NCBI RefSeq assembly: GCF_000157895.3
Contig: NC_022663.1
Location: 5,704,001 to 5,768,000 of the forward strand
Reading direction: 5' to 3'
Length of the DNA: 64,000 nucleotides
DNA from: Mycobacterium kansasii ATCC 12478
GTDB taxonomy: Bacteria; Actinomycetota; Actinomycetes; Mycobacteriales; Mycobacteriaceae
This document shows positions 33,501 through 42,381 of the stretch, piece by piece. The notes below the pieces were generated by a model that did not search any database, was not told where the DNA came from, and was given only the letters and a program-made list of their open reading frames with translations. Position 1 is the stretch's first letter, and every line of letters begins with the position of its first letter. The translations under genes and the position numbers were made by a program.

Positions 33501-36500
33501 GGAGCCCGAGCAAGCGCAGATCACTGAGGTACTTCGCGATGATCTGCGGCGAGATGTGCGGGATGTCCTTGTCCGGGCCCACTTTCGCGTCCTGCACGGC
33601 CGCCCGGAACCGGTCGGTCGGAGCCATCGACCCGCGCAGCGGCGGCGCCGGCTTCTGGTAGTTGTGCAGCAACGGCAGTAGTGACGCGTGACGCTGCTTT
33701 TCGGGCAGGCCGCGCAGCGCGGTCTCGAATCGTCGCAGCCAGTCGCCGTAGTCGTCGATGCGGTGGATGGCGCATCCGGCGTCGACGAGCCAGTCGACGA
33801 ACCGGTCCATCCCGATGCCGTCGTCGTAGGGGTTCATCACGTGGTAGGTCTGGAAACCCTTCCCGTCCCGGGCGCCCAGCGTCGCGATCGCCTCGGCGAT
33901 GAACTCGACCGGCAAGCCGTCGTAGTGGGCACGCTGCCGGTTGCCGTCGGCGTCCAGCTCGTAGAACGAACCGGGTGCAATGCCGGTGGCCACCAGGCTC
34001 AGCATCATCCGGGTGAACATGTCCGGCACGTTGAGCTGACCCGCCCACGTGGTGTCGGCCAGGATCATGTCGCAGCGGAACACCGCGACCGGCAGCCCGC
34101 ACAGGTCGTGGGCCTCGCGCAGTAGCACCTCGCCGGCCCACTTGCTGTTGCCGTAGCCGTTGGCGTAACTGTCGTTGATCTTCCGGGTCGCGCTGATGTG
34201 CCGGATGTCGGCGTCCTCGGTGAACTTGCCCGGCTCGATCTGGTCGCCCACCCCGATGGTCGAGACGTAGGTGTAGGGCTTGAGCTTGCCGGTCAGCGCT
34301 ATCCGGATCAATTCGGCGGTGCCCAGCGCGTTGGGGCCGAACAGCTCGCTGTAGGGCAGCACGTGGTTGACCAACGCGGCCGGGTCGACGATCAGGTCGA
34401 CGGTGTCGGCCAGCCGCTGCCAGGTCAGCTGATCCAGCCCGAGGTTGGCCTCGCCCTTGTCGCCGGCGATGACCTCCAAGTGGTCGGTCGCCAGCCGCCG
34501 GTAGTGGGTCAGCAGCTCGGGGTCTCCGCTGTCGAACGTCTTGTCCAGGCGTGCCCGGGCATCGTCGTCCGACTTCGCCCGCACCAGGGCGATCACCTTG
34601 CCGTCGACCAGGTCCATGCGCTCCAGCCAGTCCAGCGCCAGGTAGCGGCCCAAAAAGCCGGTCGCGCCGGTCAACAGGACGGTGCGCACCGCGGCGCTCG
34701 GAGGCGGCAGTACCGGTGCGGCTGCCAGGGTGGATGCGTCGATGAACTTGTCCAGGGTGAGGTCACTCGCATGCACCTCTAGCGCGTCCCGACCGTGAAT
34801 CACGGCGAACGTGGGTCGCTTGCTGCCCTGCCGCTCGCCCTCGATGTAAGCGGCGATCGCCGCCAGGTCGCTGGCCGGGCTGACGATCACACCCACCGGT
34901 ACGTCAACGTCGAAGATCTCCCGCAGCAGGTTGCCGAATGTCAACGCCGACAACGAGTCTCCACCCAGATCGGTGAAGTGCGCGTCGGGTGACAAGGCGG
35001 TGCTCGCCGCCCCCAGCAGCGCGCCCGCCGCCCGGCTCACCGTTTCCAGCACCGGCGCATGGGCCCCGCTGCGCCGCAGCTCGCTCAACTCGTTGGCCTG
35101 GCTCGCGGCCAGCTCCGTGTAGAGCTGCTCCAGCCGTTCGCCGTAATGCTGCCTCAGCTTCGGCCACGCCAGCTTGCGGATACCGGTGAGCAGACCGTTC
35201 TCCAGCGTGAATGGTGTTGTCTCGATGAGGAAGTCGCGCGGCACCTCGTAGGACTGCAGGCCGGCCTCTTTGGCGACGGTCTGCAGCGAGTCGGCGATCA
35301 GCGGCTTCAAGGCCGCTATGTCAGTGCCCGCCGACGCTTCTTCCGTTGGCACCACCACGGCCAACAGGTAGGGATGCGCGCTGTTGCCGTAGACGTAGAT
35401 CTGGCGCACCAGCGGGCTGTTGCCGAACACCGCCTCCAGCTTGGCGACGGTCACGAACTCGCCCTGGGCAAGCTTCAGCACGTTGTTGCGGCGGTCCACG
35501 TACACCAGCCGGTCCGGAGCGACCTCGGCCACGACGTCTCCGGTCCGGTAGTAGCCGTCCGCGTCGAACACGCTGGCCGTAACCTCCGGCCGCTTGTAAT
35601 AGCCTGGGAACATGTTCTCGGTCTTGAGCAGCAACTCGCCCCGCGGATACGGCTGGTCGGTGCTGAAGTAGCCCAGATCGGGCACGTCGACCAGCTTGTA
35701 GTCGATCACCGGCGGGCGCTGAATTTCACCGTCGAACATGACCATCCCGGCCTCGGTGGAGCCGTAACCGTCGAGCAGTGGGATCTCCAGCAGCGCTTCC
35801 ACCCAGTTCCGCAGCTCCGGGGACATGGGCGCCGAGCCCGTCATCGCGAAGATATAGCGCCCACCCAGCAGGTCCTGGCGCTGCTCGGCCATGACCTGGG
35901 CTTCGACGGCTTCGCGGGCGGCGGGTTCACCGGGATCGACCGACCGCTGGTCGACCGCGCGCTGGTATTCGCCGTACAAGGTCTCCCAGATCCGCGGCAC
36001 GAAGTTCAACTCGGTGGGCCGCACCAGCCGCAAGTCTTCCAGCAGCGTCGAGAGGTCGCTCCTGGCCGCGAAGTACGCGGTGCCGCCGTTGCCGAGCGTG
36101 CCGTAGAGGACTCCACGTCCCATGATGTGGCTCATCGGCATGAAGTTGAGGGTGATCGACGCCGCGGTGGGCCCGAACCAGTTCTTGCTCGACCGGCGCC
36201 ACATCTTGCCGACGTTGCTCTGTCGATACATCGCACCTTTGGGTGCGCCGGTGCTGCCGGAGGTGTAGATCAGCAGCGCCAGCGAGTCGTTGTCGCCCGA
36301 CGCCGCGAGCGGCTCGGCAACCGACCCCGCCGCCAGCGTTGCGCCGTGGTCCAGGACGTCCTTGAGGGTCTGGACAACCACCGCTGTGTCCGCCAACCGC
36401 TCCCGGGCCGTGTCGAGCGCCTCGCGCTGGTCGTCCACCTCGGGGTGGTAGTCGAACACCACCAGCTTGGCCGGCAGGTGGCCGCTCAACAGCACGTCCA

Positions 36501-37020
36501 CGGCATCCGACAGCTGATTCACACTGGCCGCCATCATGGTGGGCTCGGTCTCGGCCACGATCGGCTGCAGCTGGGTAACCGCCGCACTGGTCTGCAGCGG
36601 CACCGACACCGCGCCGACCTTCGCCAGCGCCATGTCGATGGTGGTGTAGTCGAGGCTGTTGAAGCCCAGCACGCAGACCCGGTCGCCGGCGTGCACCGAG
36701 TCGTGGGTCAGGGCGCGCGCCAGCGCACCGACCCGGTCGCCGAGCTGACGGTAGGTGATGGTCTCGAAGCGGGTCAGCAGCCGCACCGAGGTGCGGCCGG
36801 TCTGGGTGTCCGTGACGAACTCGACGGCGCGCTGCCCGAGAGCCGGCCGGTCGGCGTAGCCCTGCAGCGCGGTCTGGATGATCTCTGGCAGGCTCAGGCC
36901 GGGCTTTTCCAGGGCGGCGGCGATTGCCGGGTCCGGCTTGGCGGCGGCGAACTGTGCGTCGTCGTGGATCAGGGTGTCGATGCGGCGCTCGAGGCGCTCG
37001 TCACGAGTGGTAGTCGACAT
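33496..37020 (-). CDS. fadD9: Carboxylic acid reductase (FadD9-like)
   Basis: 1174-residue three-domain enzyme reducing fatty or aryl acids to aldehydes with ATP and NADPH. Adenylation domain (about 1-640) with LLIYTSGSTGAPKGAMYRQ and GYYRTGDVVAEV. Carrier domain with phosphopantetheine Ser in LGGDSLSALTF (about 695). Reductase domain with Rossmann motif VLLTGATGFLGRYLA and the Y-x3-K pair in YGNSKWAGE. Homologue of Rv2590 (1168 aa). A phosphopantetheinyl transferase must act in trans. Start at ATG 37020. Confidence 0.97.
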   Translation of the reverse strand: MSTTTRDERLERRIDTLIHDDAQFAAAKPDPAIAAALEKPGLSLPEIIQTALQGYADRPALGQRAVEFVTDTQTGRTSVRLLTRFETITYRQLGDRVGALARALTHDSVHAGDRVCVLGFNSLDYTTIDMALAKVGAVSVPLQTSAAVTQLQPIVAETEPTMMAASVNQLSDAVDVLLSGHLPAKLVVFDYHPEVDDQREALDTARERLADTAVVVQTLKDVLDHGATLAAGSVAEPLAASGDNDSLALLIYTSGSTGAPKGAMYRQSNVGKMWRRSSKNWFGPTAASITLNFMPMSHIMGRGVLYGTLGNGGTAYFAARSDLSTLLEDLRLVRPTELNFVPRIWETLYGEYQRAVDQRSVDPGEPAAREAVEAQVMAEQRQDLLGGRYIFAMTGSAPMSPELRNWVEALLEIPLLDGYGSTEAGMVMFDGEIQRPPVIDYKLVDVPDLGYFSTDQPYPRGELLLKTENMFPGYYKRPEVTASVFDADGYYRTGDVVAEVAPDRLVYVDRRNNVLKLAQGEFVTVAKLEAVFGNSPLVRQIYVYGNSAHPYLLAVVVPTEEASAGTDIAALKPLIADSLQTVAKEAGLQSYEVPRDFLIETTPFTLENGLLTGIRKLAWPKLRQHYGERLEQLYTELAASQANELSELRRSGAHAPVLETVSRAAGALLGAASTALSPDAHFTDLGGDSLSALTFGNLLREIFDVDVPVGVIVSPASDLAAIAAYIEGERQGSKRPTFAVIHGRDALEVHASDLTLDKFIDASTLAAAPVLPPPSAAVRTVLLTGATGFLGRYLALDWLERMDLVDGKVIALVRAKSDDDARARLDKTFDSGDPELLTHYRRLATDHLEVIAGDKGEANLGLDQLTWQRLADTVDLIVDPAALVNHVLPYSELFGPNALGTAELIRIALTGKLKPYTYVSTIGVGDQIEPGKFTEDADIRHISATRKINDSYANGYGNSKWAGEVLLREAHDLCGLPVAVFRCDMILADTTWAGQLNVPDMFTRMMLSLVATGIAPGSFYELDADGNRQRAHYDGLPVEFIAEAIATLGARDGKGFQTYHVMNPYDDGIGMDRFVDWLVDAGCAIHRIDDYGDWLRRFETALRGLPEKQRHASLLPLLHNYQKPAPPLRGSMAPTDRFRAAVQDAKVGPDKDIPHISPQIIAKYLSDLRLLGLL

Positions 37021-37163
37021 AACAGTTCCTTGCGGTCACTGAGGCGAAAAGATTGTTTGCGCTACGCTGCGCTGAGCAACTAGAACGTTAGCGAAACTAA
37101 CGGTATTTCACAACGATCGGCACGGGTGCCTGCACTGTGAGATGGCGCACGTCGGTGGGCGGG

Positions 37164-37628
37164 TTACCGGCGCGCTTCGTCGGGATCGAGGCTGTCGAGC
37201 AGTCGTTGCATGGTGTCACACATGTGCGCGAAATCGCCGGTGCCGACCAGTTCCGACCATCGCGCCTCGATGTCGGCGACCCGCTCACCGGCGTCGGCAA
37301 GCAACCGCTGTCCGCGGTCGGTGAGTTCGATCAGCTTGGCCCGCCCGTCGTCCGGGTCGGCCCGCCTGGTCAGGTATCCCAACGCGCACAGATCGTTTAC
37401 CAGCTCCGAGGTCGCCGCGAGACTGAGCTGTGCGCGTGCGGCCAGTTCGGTGAGCCGGACGCCGCCGGTGCCGATATTGCCGAAGATCTGCAGGTGCGGA
37501 TCGCGGACATCGCCGTAGCCGCGCGCCGCGCGGGGTTGCGCCAACTCGCGGCGAAATTGCCGGGTCAATCGCACCAACAATTGGCCCACTGCCTGCCGGT
37601 CCGCCGGCAATTCCGTTGACGCCGCCAT
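37164..37628 (-). CDS. MarR family regulator
   Basis: 154 residues. Winged-helix core: VRLTELAARAQLSLAATSEL as the HTH, followed by a wing DPDDGRAKLIELTDRGQRLL. The start was placed at ATG 37628. It diverges from the hydrolase-like gene at 37689; the spacer carries an inverted repeat, suggesting autoregulation and control of the neighbour. The ligand is unknown. The pair separates fadD9 from gabT, which are adjacent in M. tuberculosis. Confidence 0.88.
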   Translation of the reverse strand: MAASTELPADRQAVGQLLVRLTRQFRRELAQPRAARGYGDVRDPHLQIFGNIGTGGVRLTELAARAQLSLAATSELVNDLCALGYLTRRADPDDGRAKLIELTDRGQRLLADAGERVADIEARWSELVGTGDFAHMCDTMQRLLDSLDPDEARR

Positions 37629-37651
37629 AGCAGAGGAGGATACTACGGTTA

Positions 37652-37663
37652 CCGAAGTTTCGG
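37652..37663. promoter_or_regulatory. Probable MarR operator
   Basis: CCGAA-GT-TTCGG is a perfect 12-bp inverted repeat in the 60-base divergent spacer. A further half site, TTCCGAAGTAA, follows at 37665-37675, so the element CCGAAGT occurs twice in direct orientation. Confidence 0.6.
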
Positions 37664-37688
37664 GTTCCGAAGTAATTGGAGGGCTCCC

Positions 37689-38561
37689 ATGGCCGACCGC
37701 ACCGATGGATTCGTCCCGACCGCCCTGGGGCGCCTGCACGTGACGCGACAGGGGACAGGACCGGTCACCGTCTTCTGGCACAGTTTGTTCCTGGATTCAC
37801 GATCGTGGGCGCCGCTGACCGACGCTCTGGACGCGCTGGCGCCGCACCGCGCCGTGGTGACGGTCGACGGGCCGTCGCACGGGCGCAGCGAACCCGTCCA
37901 CCGCGACTTCACGTTCGACGAATGCACCCGTGCCGCCGGAGAGGTCCTCGACGGGCTGGGCATCGCCGAACCCGTCGACTGGGTCGGCAACGCCTGGGGC
38001 GGGCACGTCGGCATTCTGCTGGCCGCAACCCAATCGCGGCGGATTCGCACGTTGACCACCATCGGCACCCCGGTGCCGGCGCTGAGCACCCGGTTCCGCT
38101 GGGCCAAGGCCTGGCCGTTGGTGGCGCTGTATCGGTGGTCGGGTCCGACGCGATTTCTGTCCGTGGCGCTCTCCGACGCCCTGCTGGGGCCGGAAGCCGT
38201 TGCCGCGCAACCGGATCAGGCTTACACGGTTATCGATGCATTCCGGTGCGCCGACCGCACCGGAATGTTGCACGCGATGCGCTCGATGATGCTGAAGCGG
38301 CCCGACCTGAGCGAGTATCTGCCGCGGGTGACCGCGCCCACCCTGATGTTGGCCGCCCGCGACGACGACGAAGGCTGGCCGGTGGCGCAGGCAGAGTCTG
38401 CCTGCGCCACCATGCGCAACGCCCGCGCCGGCGTGCTGTCGGGCAGCGCGAGGGTGGCGCCGCTGCTGCTGGACCCCGAGCTGATCGCGCGAACCCTGCT
38501 CGGCTTCTGGTCAGAGGTCGCCCAGGATCCCGCACATGATGTCGAGGCCTTCGGCCAGTAG
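37689..38561 (+). CDS. Alpha/beta-hydrolase-fold protein lacking the usual Ser and His
   Basis: 290 residues with clear alpha/beta hydrolase topology: WHSLFLDSRSWAPLTDAL (oxyanion region), VVTVDGPSHGRSEP, and the acid region LMLAARDDDEGW. The nucleophile elbow, normally G-x-S-x-G, reads VGNAWGGHVG, with Ala in place of Ser. The C-terminal position usually held by GH reads GSARVAPLLLDPE, with no His. So it is probably non-catalytic for ester hydrolysis, or uses another chemistry. ATG at 37689 after TTGGAGGG. Its 3' end overlaps gabT by 51 bases, convergently. Confidence 0.8.
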   Translation: MADRTDGFVPTALGRLHVTRQGTGPVTVFWHSLFLDSRSWAPLTDALDALAPHRAVVTVDGPSHGRSEPVHRDFTFDECTRAAGEVLDGLGIAEPVDWVGNAWGGHVGILLAATQSRRIRTLTTIGTPVPALSTRFRWAKAWPLVALYRWSGPTRFLSVALSDALLGPEAVAAQPDQAYTVIDAFRCADRTGMLHAMRSMMLKRPDLSEYLPRVTAPTLMLAARDDDEGWPVAQAESACATMRNARAGVLSGSARVAPLLLDPELIARTLLGFWSEVAQDPAHDVEAFGQ

Positions 38562-39860
38562 CTCGTCGGTGATGGTCAGCGGCGGCAGTAGCCGGATGAC
38601 GTTGCCGAACATGCCGCAAGTCAACAGGATCACCCCGGCGCGGTGGGCTGCGGTGGCCAGTTTCTCGGTCAGCTCGGCGTCGGGTTCGGCGGTTCCGGAC
38701 TTCACCAGCTCGAGGGCGATCATGGCGCCGCGACCACGCACGTCGCCCACTCGGTCGTCGGCCACCTGCAGCCGCAACAACCGGTCCATGATCTGCTGCT
38801 CGATCTGCCGGGCCCGTTCCACCAGGCCCTCACGTTCGATGGTTTCGATGGTGGCCAGCGCGGCCGCACACGCGACCGGGTTGCCGCCGAACGTGCCGCC
38901 CACACCGCTGGCGTGCGGTGCATCCATGATCTCGGCCCGACCGGTCACCGCGGACAGCGGCAGTCCGTCGGCGATGCCCTTGGCGGTGACGATCAGGTCG
39001 GGCTCCAGGCCGTCGGTGCCCTCGTGCTCGCAGGCGAACATCGCGCCGGTGCGGGCAAAGCCGGTCTGCACCTCGTCGGCGATGAAGACGACGTCGTTGC
39101 TGCGGCACCAGTCCAGCAGCGCGGGCAGGAACCCGTCGGCGGGAACGATGAAACCGCCTTCGCCCTGGATGGGCTCGATGATGACGGCGGCCAAGTTGCT
39201 GGCGCCGACCTGCTTGTCGATGACGCTGATGGTCCGTGCGGCGGCCAGTTCACCGTCGGTGGCCAGCTCCTTGTCGAGCAGTCCGTCGCGGTAGGGGTAG
39301 GACAGCGGAGCCCGGTAGATCTCCGGGGCGAACGGGCCGAAGCCGCTCTTGTAGGGCATGGACTTGGCGGTCAGCGCCATCGTCATGTTGGTGCGGCCGT
39401 GATACGCGTGGTCGAACGCGACCACCGCGGGCTTGCGGGTGTAAGCGCGGGCGATCTTGATGGCGTTCTCGACGGCCTCGGCGCCGGAGTTGAACAGCGC
39501 CGAGCGCTTCTCGCCGGAGCCCGGGGTGATCCGGTTGAGTTGTTCGGCGACGGCCACGTACTGCTCGTAGGGCGTCACCATGAAGCAGGTGTGGGTGAAC
39601 TCCGCCACCTGCTCGCGCACCGCGTCCACGACCTTGGGATGGGAATTGCCGATGGTCGTCACGGCGATCCCGGAACCCAGGTCGATGAGCCGGTTCCCGT
39701 CGGCATCCTCGAGGATCCCCCCGCCGGCGCGGACGACGAACACCGGCAGCATGACCCCTACACCACTGGACACCGCCGCGACCCGCCGTTTGTTCAGTTC
39801 CAGCGATGCGGGACCCGGGATTTCGGTGACCAGGTGGCGTGTCTGCTCGAGGCTGGCCAC
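38511..39860 (-). CDS. gabT: 4-aminobutyrate aminotransferase
   Basis: 449-residue class III PLP aminotransferase converting GABA and 2-oxoglutarate to succinic semialdehyde and glutamate. PLP-binding features: FNSGAEAVENAIKIAR, FDHAYHGRTNMTMALT, the Asp of FIADEVQTGFARTG and the Schiff-base Lys in LIVTAKGIADGLPLS. Length equals Rv2589 (449 aa). Confidence 0.95.
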   Translation of the reverse strand: MASLEQTRHLVTEIPGPASLELNKRRVAAVSSGVGVMLPVFVVRAGGGILEDADGNRLIDLGSGIAVTTIGNSHPKVVDAVREQVAEFTHTCFMVTPYEQYVAVAEQLNRITPGSGEKRSALFNSGAEAVENAIKIARAYTRKPAVVAFDHAYHGRTNMTMALTAKSMPYKSGFGPFAPEIYRAPLSYPYRDGLLDKELATDGELAAARTISVIDKQVGASNLAAVIIEPIQGEGGFIVPADGFLPALLDWCRSNDVVFIADEVQTGFARTGAMFACEHEGTDGLEPDLIVTAKGIADGLPLSAVTGRAEIMDAPHASGVGGTFGGNPVACAAALATIETIEREGLVERARQIEQQIMDRLLRLQVADDRVGDVRGRGAMIALELVKSGTAEPDAELTEKLATAAHRAGVILLTCGMFGNVIRLLPPLTITDELLAEGLDIMCGILGDL

Positions 39861-40078
39861 GCATCCTCCTCTCCCCGCGGCGCGGCGGTCACGTCGCGGG
39901 TAAAGCCTATCGGTTCGCCGCCGCGGTGCGACCTGGCGCGGTCTGCCGTGGTGCCGGTCCGTTCGCGACCTGCGTGAATGGCAGACTGGACGGTTACGAG
40001 GCGCGCGAGCTTCCCAGTCGAGTTCGGCGCCGCCCTCGAAATGTCGAGGGATACCGCATACGAAAGACAGGCGTGTTG

Positions 40079-40456
40079 ATGGAGAGTTTGGTCTTATTCC
40101 TGCCGTTCCTGCTCATCATGGGCGGGTTCATGTATTTCGCGTCGCGACGTCAGCGGCGCGCCATGCAAGCCACCATCGACCTGCACGAGTCGCTGGAGCC
40201 GGGAGATCGGGTGCACACCACGTCCGGCATGGAAGCCACCGTCGTGGGCATCACCGACGACACCGTCGACCTCGAGATCGCCCCTGGCGTGGTGACCACG
40301 TGGATGAAGCTGGCAATCCGCGACCGGATCCTGCCGGACACCGATGAGGACCTGGACGATGACACCGACGAGGACCTGGACGAGGAACGGGCTCACCCGG
40401 ACGATGACGAGCAGGTACCGGCCGGCGACGAGAGCTCCGCGACCAAGGAGTCCTGA
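40079..40456 (+). CDS. yajC: Preprotein translocase subunit YajC
   Basis: 125 residues: N-terminal helix LVLFLPFLLIMGGFMYFASR, then the YajC core SLEPGDRVHTTSGMEATVVG, then a long acidic tail (DEDLDDDTDEDLDEERAHP). ATG at 40079. Precedes secD and secF, with which it forms the accessory Sec complex that aids protein export by proton-motive force. Confidence 0.93.
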   Translation: MESLVLFLPFLLIMGGFMYFASRRQRRAMQATIDLHESLEPGDRVHTTSGMEATVVGITDDTVDLEIAPGVVTTWMKLAIRDRILPDTDEDLDDDTDEDLDEERAHPDDDEQVPAGDESSATKES

Positions 40457-40583
40457 GGATTGCCGGCCGGATTCCCGACCGGACTGCTGACCAGACCCAC
40501 AAGCCCGCTTGCGCGACGTGCCCCGTTGCGCCACGTAGGCTCTGTTGGGGGTAAGAACCGACTTTCAAGGAGACATACGGAAC

Positions 40584-42377
40584 GTGGCATCGTCTTCGGC
40601 GCCGGTGCATCCTGCCCGCTACCTGTCCGTGTTCCTGGTGCTACTCATCGGCGTTTACCTGCTGGTGTTCCTCACCGGCGACAAGAAGGCCACCCCGAAG
40701 CTGGGTATCGACCTACAGGGCGGCACCCGTGTCACGCTGACCGCGCGTACACCCGACGGCACGGCGCCGAGTCGGCAGGCCTTGAACCAGGCTCAGCAGA
40801 TCATCAGCGCCCGGGTCAATGGTCTTGGCGTGTCGGGCTCCGAGGTCGTCGTGGACGGCGACAACCTGGTCATCACGGTGCCCGGAAACGACGGCAACGA
40901 GGCCCGCAACCTCGGCCAGACCGCCCGGCTCTACATCCGCCCGGTGCTCAACTCGATGCCGGCGCAGCCCGCTCAGGAAGAGCCCAAGCCCCCCGCGGGA
41001 ACACCGCCGCCCTCGGGTGCCCCGGCGCCGCCGCCCTCAGGCGCGCCGGCTGCGCCGCCCTCGGGCGCGCCGGCTGCGCCGCCCTCGGGCGCTCCGGCGC
41101 AGCCGCGGCCTTATCCGCAGGAGCCGCCACCGTCGCCTGCTCCCGCCCCCAGTCCTGCCCCGAGCGACAGCCCCGCTCCGCCGAGCGCTGGCGTGGCGCC
41201 GCCCGCCGACCTGCCACCCGGTGAGCAGCCGGCACCCCCGGATCCGCGCAAGGACCTGGCCGAGCGCATCGCGCAGGAGAAGAAGTGGCGACAGAGCACC
41301 AGCCCCTACATCCAGATGGTCGCCCTGCAATTCGAGGCCACCCGCTGCGACAAAGAGGACATCCTGGCCGGCAACGACGACCCCAAGCTGCCGCTGGTGA
41401 CCTGCTCGACCGACCACAAGACCGCTTACCTGTTGGAGCCGTCGATCATCAGCGGCGACCAGATTCAAGACGCCACCTTCGGGATGGACCAGCGGGGCGT
41501 CGGCTACGTCGTCGATCTGCAATTCAAGAGTGGGGCGGCCGACGAGTGGGCCCGCTACACCGCGGCTCACCTGGGCAAACAGACCGCCTTCACTCTGGAT
41601 TCGCAGGTCGTCAGCGCGCCGCAGATTCTCGAGCCGATACCCGGCGGCCGGACCCAGATCAGCGGGGGAGACCCGCCGTTCACCGCGGCAACCGCGCGCC
41701 AGCTAGCCAACGTCCTGAAATACGGGTCGCTGCCGCTGTCCTTCGAATCCTCGGAGGCCCAAACCGTTTCGGCGACACTGGGTTTGACGTCGCTGCGAGC
41801 AGGCCTGATCGCCGGCGGGATCGGTCTGGCACTGGTGCTGGTCTATTCGCTGCTGTACTACCGGGTGCTGGGCCTGCTGACGGCGCTGTCGCTGGTCGCT
41901 TCCGGCGCAATGGTTTTCGCGATCCTGGTGCTGCTCGGCCGCTATATCAACTACACCCTTGACCTGGCGGGTATCGCGGGTCTGATCATCGGTATCGGTA
42001 CCACCGCCGACTCGTTCGTGGTGTTCTTCGAACGCATCAAAGACGAGATCCGCGAAGGCCGTTCGTTCCGATCGGCGGTGCCGCGCGGTTGGGCCCGGGC
42101 CCGCAAGACGATCGTGTCGGGCAACGCGGTCACCTTCCTGGCCGCTGCCGTGCTGTACTTCCTGGCGATCGGACAGGTAAAGGGATTCGCATTCACCTTG
42201 GGTCTGACCACGATCCTGGACCTGGTGGTCGTGTTCCTGGTGACCTGGCCGCTGGTGTACCTGGCCTCCAAGTCGTCGACGCTGGCCAAGCCGGCATACA
42301 ACGGACTCGGAGCCGTGCAGCAGGTCGCGCGCGAGCGCCGGGCTCAAGCGGGTGCCGCCAAGACGGGACGGGGATAA
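40584..42377 (+). CDS. secD: Protein export membrane protein SecD
   Basis: 597 residues. One N-terminal helix (YLSVFLVLLIGVYLLVFLTG), the P1 periplasmic domain and five C-terminal helices. Marks: GIDLQGGTRVTLTA near the N-terminus and ITEL-type block IGIGTTADSFVVFFERIKDE. The GTG at 40584 was chosen because AAGGAGA lies 8 bases upstream. Within P1 (about residues 133-215) is a Pro/Ala/Ser-rich insertion with several copies of PPSGAPA. M. tuberculosis SecD has 573 aa, so this insert looks expanded. Confidence 0.95.
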   Translation: MASSSAPVHPARYLSVFLVLLIGVYLLVFLTGDKKATPKLGIDLQGGTRVTLTARTPDGTAPSRQALNQAQQIISARVNGLGVSGSEVVVDGDNLVITVPGNDGNEARNLGQTARLYIRPVLNSMPAQPAQEEPKPPAGTPPPSGAPAPPPSGAPAAPPSGAPAAPPSGAPAQPRPYPQEPPPSPAPAPSPAPSDSPAPPSAGVAPPADLPPGEQPAPPDPRKDLAERIAQEKKWRQSTSPYIQMVALQFEATRCDKEDILAGNDDPKLPLVTCSTDHKTAYLLEPSIISGDQIQDATFGMDQRGVGYVVDLQFKSGAADEWARYTAAHLGKQTAFTLDSQVVSAPQILEPIPGGRTQISGGDPPFTAATARQLANVLKYGSLPLSFESSEAQTVSATLGLTSLRAGLIAGGIGLALVLVYSLLYYRVLGLLTALSLVASGAMVFAILVLLGRYINYTLDLAGIAGLIIGIGTTADSFVVFFERIKDEIREGRSFRSAVPRGWARARKTIVSGNAVTFLAAAVLYFLAIGQVKGFAFTLGLTTILDLVVVFLVTWPLVYLASKSSTLAKPAYNGLGAVQQVARERRAQAGAAKTGRG

Positions 42378-42381
42378 CGCC

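Noticed and set aside
35059..37083. A 674-codon plus-strand frame opposite the carboxylic acid reductase
   Set aside because: Composition is His/Arg/Gln-rich as expected for an antisense shadow of a high-GC gene; no domain, and the opposite gene is unmistakable.
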